Both the position numbers and the translations under genes were made by a program. A DNA stretch of 64,000 nucleotides from Phascolomyces articulosus (Eukaryota; Mucoromycota; Mucoromycetes; Mucorales; Lichtheimiaceae), in contig JAIXMP010000002.1 in assembly GCA_025677815.1 (NCBI GenBank), positions 372,001 to 436,000 on the forward strand, read 5' to 3'. Positions 57,421-64,000 of the stretch are shown here, piece by piece. The notes beneath the pieces were generated by a model. It did no database searches, was not told where the DNA came from, and was given only the letters and a program-made list of their open reading frames with translations. Numbering within the stretch: position 1 is the first letter of the stretch; every line of letters starts with the position of its first letter.

Positions 57421-60400
57421 TCTTTATTAATGTTTGTAGCTTATATTGTGGCTTAACGAACAAGAGAGAAGAGTTAGACTATCAGGGTAATATAGAAAAA
57501 CACTCGTACAAAAAAAAAATAGAGAGAGAAGGAAGAGTAGTGTAGCAGTAAAAGAAATGCGTTTGTGGTACTCCCAACTCAACCAAGAAGCTGCATGTGA
57601 ACGTAACACAACGTATAACCTTGTCGCTCCGCCAGTTTTCTAAGAAATACCCAGCTTCACATTTTTCAATTGGGTAAGGTATGATTGTTCTGTATGACAA
57701 GAGAAAAGTCATTTATAATGGTTTGTCCTTCGATGACAAAAAGTTATAGTTAAAGAAATAATTAGTAAATGATCCTATATATATATATTATAATCATTAC
57801 AAGAAAAGGTGAAGGGGCTGCGGAGTGAATGAACAAGAAGCGAAAACTTATGCATGATGATCTCAGTCATAATGGATTGTACAACTTGAAAAAGGGTTAT
57901 TTTCCCCAGAGGGCTCATCAAGGCAGAATAGAAAAGCATGAGCGAACAGAATCCAAGCCAGGTTTATTATATTTTTGACATGCGCACCTAGCGAAAAACG
58001 ATAGGAAATATAATTTGTTTAAAGGGTCAAATCCTTGCTTCGACTACAGTGATAAGCTTTTTTCTTCTTTCAAGACGGCCAATTTTTTTTCTTTTGGGAG
58101 GGTCAATACGTAATACTGATAACCCCAGGAAGTGGCGTACTAATCGCTTCTTTTATGAGCAACAAACGGTATAGTTTCCACTAAAATAAGCTTTTTTTAT
58201 AATAATATATATTAAGTATCGATAGAAAGAAAGGAGGATAATTAAATCTTGGCATTTTCATAATTGTTGTGTTTTTTTTTGGTGTTATCAAATTTGCTAC
58301 GGATGCTCAGCACAATACTGGTAATACCAGGTAAATGATAAGACTATTATTAGTATCTTTTTAAATAATATAATAAATATTAAAAAAGTGATACGTTTGT
58401 GGAGGAGGAAGAGTGGGTCGTGATGTTTATTAATAAATATTTTTCGTACACTGACAACAAAATAATATGGATGTGCAGGATGAAAAAAAATGATCTTTTT
58501 TTAGGCCATTTATCTACTTTTATATATAATTATTTTTGGAGTGCGTCACCAAGAAGAAAAAAGAGTGCATTATTGTTATTGTTATTAGATGATCATCTTG
58601 ATCAAATATATCCAAAACTCTATAGCGATCCCATCCCATCAAACTTTTTTTTTTAATTGATAAGTGAATCCATTTATATTTTATTAAACAAATCTACTCC
58701 TACTTGTTCTCAAAATGATAGATTCTAATGATCTAAATGGTATATTTCTAGTGGTAGTACTACTACTTGTGATAAGTGAGAAAGTATAAGCATTGGATGG
58801 GGCAGTGGTCTAGTTCCTTGATGTATAATATATATATAGATATATAATAAGCATGATGCAGATCATTGAGGGCGTTCACATACACATTATTTTACTTGCT
58901 TTGCATATATTGGATGGAATGAGCTGTTGTTTGGGGTTGTTGTTGTTATGTTTGACATATATAAATAATAATAACGATCGACATTGAACTGTATATAATT
59001 ACTATTTCTTTTTAGTAAGTAGATCAACTACAGATGAACTGGTGGGCGCATATACATATATTATATATTATAATAACAAAAATGCATGACGATGAATAAG
59101 AACAGACTTTGTCTATGTGCATCCTGCTGCCTATTACTAATCATCATATAATAAACCTCCCCCCAGAAAAAAATTCAAGTTTGTTCTTCAAAAAAAACAG
59201 GGTATGATAATAGGATAAGGATTCTATTCCATGATACTAACGATCATTATCATGACAAGAATGAAGAGTATTGGATAAGGGGGTTGGGTGTATGATGGAA
59301 CGATCCTACATAATCATGGTAGAACGATGACTCTCCTATCCATCAAAATACGACACCTTGGTTGTTTTATCAAGTGTCTACTCCTATTATATATTCTTTT
59401 TTTAATATAGTCTACTTTTGGTAGTAATCAATTCAACAACTCTTTATCAAGAAGAAGTGTTTATAGATGTAAAGGTATAAAATAATTAGAATTGAATGTA
59501 AGTATATATTATGTTATTACACAAGGAGAAGCACCAGTTAAAAAGATAAAAAGAAGGGTACAAGTGAGATTATTTATAGAAAATAACTTTTTAAGCTACA
59601 CATTCTGTACAACGATGTACAAACCGATCACTTTAAAATGTTTCCTCGGAATCAATCTTTTTCTTTAAAACAACATGTGGTGTTGTGTTGCTTGCTTGTT
59701 TTAAATCACCTATTCTAGTTGTGTATCTATTGGATGCGAAGAAGGGAAGATACATAATACCTCCCGAAAAAGTGATCATGCAATCCTTTTTTTTTTGTAA
59801 CTATACTCACCTTTGGCGGGTTTATATAAGACATCATCATGATGTTAAACGCGGGCAAAAAAAAAGCTATGAGATTCATCTCTTCTCCTTCTATCAACAA
59901 CAACTCTCTCCTCTTCTTCTTTCTTCTTCTTTGTTTCTCCCCAAATGAACCCCACCTTTTTTTAGAGTTACCCTGACAAAAAAGAGTAAGTGATAAACAT
60001 GATGCATACCCACCCGACAATTATGCATAATCAGGATACTGATAGTTGTTGTTGTTGATAGTATATAAATATATGTATAATCAATATACATGGACAATGG
60101 ATACATTTTGATAATGAAATTATTTATTATCCATCCAATAAAAAAGTCTACCAACAAAAAAATTGTTTATTATATATTTATGGATTTTTTTACTTTTTTG
60201 TCAGCAGATGTGATATGTTGCTGTTATCGTTATCCATCACATATAATTCTTAAATTATCGTGGCGCAGGGTCATAGAGAATGGTGGAACAAGAAGAACAA
60301 AAGGATCATATATAGTTTAACAAAAGAGAGAGAAAAAGAAGGGTGAAATTGGGGGACGGTGACAAGAAGATGTAGAAGGGTTTTTACAATGAAGATAATA

Positions 60401-60960
60401 ATAATTACCTTTTCGTTTTGAATATATAATGATAATAATTGGTAATTGGTAAAGAAGAAGAAGGTAGAGAGAGGGGGTATATTATTGTGTAGTTGTACGT
60501 TATATTTATATATATATAACCTGCTGGGTTGGTTTTCGTAGCAGTTGAATGTGTGTGATGAAGTACCCAGTAAGGAAATTATCTGCTGAGAAGCGTGTGT
60601 GTGTGTGTAATACCCATATGTGAATTATGCCTTAACACTTAACCTTGGGATTGTTTCCCCTTTCAATCCTAAATCATCCCTTCTTCTCTCTTCTCTCTTC
60701 TTGTCCCCCAAAAATAAAAACTCCTTTTCGAACCGCTCTTTTTTTTTTCTCGCTTCTTTTCTCTTTCTTTTTTTCTTCTTTTTCCCTTTTTTTTCTCTTT
60801 TGGCTCTTATTGAAAACTCAACTTAACTCTCTCACACACACAAATTGCTCATTTGCAATTCACCTTTTTTTAAAATAAATAAAAATAACACCCAAATAAA
60901 CGCAAGCACCTGTCCTCATTGCGTTTTATACGTATATATATATATATATATATTTACGAA
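57421..60960. other. 3.5-kb AT-rich spacer, no gene seen
   Basis: Longest gap in the window. It shows many (AT)n, T-rich and C/T-rich runs, with only short low-complexity open frames (58399-58656, 59685-59948, 59894-60157, 60620-60878). Pyrimidine-rich tracts at 60650-60800 and CA repeats near 60830 likely form the leader or promoter of the PH-domain gene. Confidence 0.45.
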
Positions 60961-63890
60961 ATGCCACATCATCAACAACGGGATGTCCCCGATCGAAACG
61001 TATTAATAAAAGGGACAGAAGAAGTACCTGCCACGGCACCTATATTCGAAGGACACCTTTATTTACAACATCCAGAAAAGAAAAATCGATGGCAGTGGCG
61101 ATTATTTCGTTTTGATGGCACTTCATTTACTTGTCTCTCTACGCGAAAGATCAAATTACCTCCAGATACACCTGTGGATTCAGCAATCACATCCTTTGGT
61201 GCAGGACCAGAGACTTTATTAGCGTCTCGTTCAACACAACAAAATTTAAATAGTATTCATTTAAATACTTCACCTTCTTTTAATACATCACACACATCTC
61301 CTTTATTGGCGACACCTAAAGATAAATCTTTACGTTTGGTCTCATTGGCTAATAGCATGCCTGATCTTCAAAACATTGACAAACAAACAACAACGATCGG
61401 CAATGGACAACATGGAACAACAGAAGAAGCCGTTGTCATGGCCAGTTATTATCAATTACCTAAATGGACTGTGGACATCTCCAATATTTCTGCGATTTCT
61501 GTTCTAAAACAACAACCTAAAAAAAGATCACCGTTTTCTTCCACTTCTTCTGGTTCTAAATCAAAATGTTTTTGTGTCCGCACCTTTGATGGTGAATGTT
61601 ATATCATGAAAGCTCAAAAACATAAAGATTTGGAACGTTGGCTTTTTGTCCTTACAAAAATGTGGCGTTATGCTCAAACCATAAGGAATCAATTGCAACA
61701 ACAATTAATACAACAGCAACAAAGAATGATTACACCCTCTTCTTCATCCCATTTATTGCATCAACAATCGACCCAACAACAGCAACAACCGCAGCATCTT
61801 TCACAACATCCTCTGGCACAACATCCTTCGACTTCTTCTTATCGTCTTAGTAGTAAACAAATATGGGAATCACCTCCAGATAATATGCATCGTCCTGTAG
61901 TCGATGCAAACAATACAATGATGATGCGAAACCTTGTCCCACCACCACCGGCACCATTACAACAACAACCTCAACAACTTTTACCCAGCAACAACAACGG
62001 TAACAATAACAATACTCATCATCATCAACGTCCTACACATACAACTTCATCACCTTATGACAACAGATATAAACCACCCATGTTGTCTGTGGAAAAAGTA
62101 CAATGGATTGATCAATGGAGAGAATCATTAGCAGAATTAGCCGCTTATGATACATCCCCACCTCCTATTGAACCGATTCCTGATGATGATAATATGAGTT
62201 CCATTAGTGGTCTTACCAGTATTAGTTTGCGTGAGAAATCAGCAGCAGCAAGAAAAGCAGCAGCAGCTATGCCACCGACACCACGACGTAAACAATCCAA
62301 ACGTTCCATTCGTTCGGTTGCCAGCGCCATTAAAAGAGGAGGAGGTTTAGGAGGAGATGTCGCCACGACCAAATCAAATAGTATTGCTCCCGCCGATGCA
62401 TCTTCAGCCGCTATTTTACCACAGGAGTTACCCTTAGAAGACCGACCAAGTACCTCCTTGAAGAAAAAACGTTCAGATGAAGTTAAAAATTGGATTTCAA
62501 ATAATAATGTTAGTACCAATAGTAATAATGCACCAGCAATAGCCCCAGCAAATCCTTCATCAGGTAAACTATATTTTAAACGATTGAATTGATAATTTAT
62601 TTCTTTTTCTTTGCTGACAATGCATCCACAACCAAATAAAAAAAAACCATAGCACCTGAGATTAACTTTTTCCAAGACGCTAGGACTGTTTTGGAGGGAG
62701 ATGGAGAACAAGGTGTTCAAGATCGATCGGTGCGTTATCATTCCTCGATTCGTGGAAGAAATATTCAAGTAGTGGAAGAACAAGATCAAGCCATGTTGTC
62801 TCCTACCAAGATTATAAGTCATCGTGCCTCCATCATTGCTGATGATCAAATCCATGGATTATCTCCTCTCCAATCCTTGGCAAAAGCTGAAAGTACGGAA
62901 ATTCTTAAACAACATATTGATCATGCTAAACGAAGTAGTAGTCCAGCACTATTATGGAATGTTAGCAACAATAAACAATATGATTTGGAAGATGAGGATG
63001 AAAATATGAGTTTGGCAGATCTTCAACGTTCTTTACGAAGGATTAGTATGAATGATCAACCCTCGAATCACCATCCACAACAACAACCTTCACCACGTCC
63101 TTCCACCAGTCGTACACGATCTCCCTCTGCATCATCCATCTTGGATCGAAGAGTCTCACCTTTGGATCCACATCATCATCAACATCATAATTATAATCAT
63201 CCTCATCAACATCATTCACAACAACAACCACAATATCATCAAAAACCTCCTTCTCCTACCTATCATCATCCCCATAATAACAACAGTTATCATCCATCAC
63301 AACAATCATCACAACAACAACATATTAATTATTATCCATCCCCTCCTTCCGCATTTCTTTTACATCCATCCACATCCTCCACATCCATCACGAATCATCC
63401 TCCAAATGTAGCGACTCCACCTCCGATTGTTGCCCCAGCAGTACCTCCTGTACCTATCGTTGTTGGAGGAAATGCTCCTTCTTTAATACACCCTCATACT
63501 CCTCTACCTCATCAACAACAATCACCTTCTTCCACATTACCACCACCACCTCGCGCTTATCATGCTCAACCTGTCATGTCATCTTCGGAGTTGACGACAA
63601 AATCGATGCATCATTATCCCGACGTAATTGACAGTAGCAACAGAGGAGGAGAAAGACATTACCATACTCATCACCATAGTATGGAATATGTGAAAAAACG
63701 ACCCAAATCATGGATGATTCCTTCTTCTGGTTCAGCCACTTCCCTAGTGGAAAAACAACAACCTAAAAATCATCTTTTGATGATGAAGCATGCAAATGCT
63801 TCTACCACCGCTATAGAACACCCTACAACACGGAGATCTATAGATATCATGATGGATACCCAAAGGAGTGGAAATACGAGTAGATGGTGA
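60961..63890 (+). CDS. PH-domain protein with long low-complexity tail
   Basis: Two exons, 60961-62563 and 62653-63890, giving 946 residues. The ATG at 60961 opens MPHHQQRDVPDRN; an in-frame TTG upstream is rejected. A pleckstrin-homology fold is split: strands EGHLYLQHPEKKNRWQWRLFRFDGTSFTCLS at about 29-60, an insertion of some 100 residues rich in Ser/Thr/Asn, then WTVDISNISAISVL, CFCVRTFDGECYIMKAQ and the closing helix HKDLERWLFVLTKMWRYAQ at about 221-239. The rest is Gln/His/Ser/Pro-rich and disordered, with short conserved-looking islands (MLSVEKVQWIDQWRESLAELAAYD; SLADLQRSLRRISMND). Likely a membrane-recruited cortical adaptor; no enzyme domain is seen and I cannot assign an orthologue. 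Ends 110 bp before the window edge. Confidence 0.82.
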
Positions 63891-64000
63891 AATAAATAAA
63901 TAAATAATAATCACGCCCTAATTTTTCAACACATTTCTTTTACTTCTCCTTTATTATTCTCCCACACCCGTTTTACCCTCTTTTTTCCCTTAAAAAAAGA

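Overview
The window is a piece of a filamentous fungal nuclear genome. The evidence is AT-rich intergenic DNA, many short GT..AG introns of about 70-230 bp, poly-Asn/Gln/His tracts in regulatory proteins, and a fungal gene set (Cdc24, Arp2/3 p21, Zn2Cys6 factor, SPX-type phosphate carrier). Gene content and style suggest an early-diverging fungus, most likely Mucoromycota/Mucorales. This is inference; no marker gene fixes the species. I saw no tRNA, rRNA, CRISPR array or intact transposon.

Layout. 1-2.35 kb: 3' part of CDC23 (APC/C subunit 8). 2.8-7.3 kb: two tandem HET-domain loci, one decayed and one intact. 9.2-18.6 kb: a housekeeping block of protein-L-isoaspartate methyltransferase, a Zn2Cys6 transcription factor, UTP-glucose-1-phosphate uridylyltransferase (minus) and guanine deaminase. 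19.0-23.6 kb: a second tandem HET pair on the minus strand, again one decayed and one intact. 24.8-28.3 kb: a kelch-type membrane protein with three predicted membrane segments. 31.1-32.4 kb: a secreted, extremely Asp-rich protein with four FYGSYAVY-type repeats. 34.4-34.8 kb: a small zinc-finger protein in about 4 kb of otherwise gene-free DNA. 36.9-41.6 kb: a tandem-BTB (KCTD/WHI2-like) protein divergent from a DNAJC7-like TPR/J-domain co-chaperone. 43.2-46.5 kb: CDC24 Rho-GEF. 47.4-48.8 kb: an F-box protein that also carries a UBP-type zinc finger and a DUSP-like domain. 50.2-51.1 kb: a truncated, partly near-identical copy of the HET gene at 5.2 kb, interrupted by a 138-bp insertion. 51.6-57.4 kb: ARPC3, an SPX-domain phosphate transporter and an AIG1/GIMAP-like GTPase. 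61-63.9 kb: a large PH-domain protein.

Most genes are unrelated housekeeping or signalling genes. CDC24 and ARPC3 both serve actin-based polarised growth, and CDC23 the cell cycle. The unusual layer is the HET family: five loci (two intact, two decayed, one truncated duplicate) interleaved with conserved genes, with signs of recent copying. HET domains are best known from allorecognition and programmed cell death in Ascomycota and Basidiomycota, so a small birth-and-death family here is the leading candidate for an undescribed recognition system. The secreted repeat protein and the F-box/UBP-finger/DUSP protein are the next most interesting genes.

Exon coordinates were worked out by hand from reading frame, splice-site consensus and protein-family similarity. 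No alignment or search could be run.
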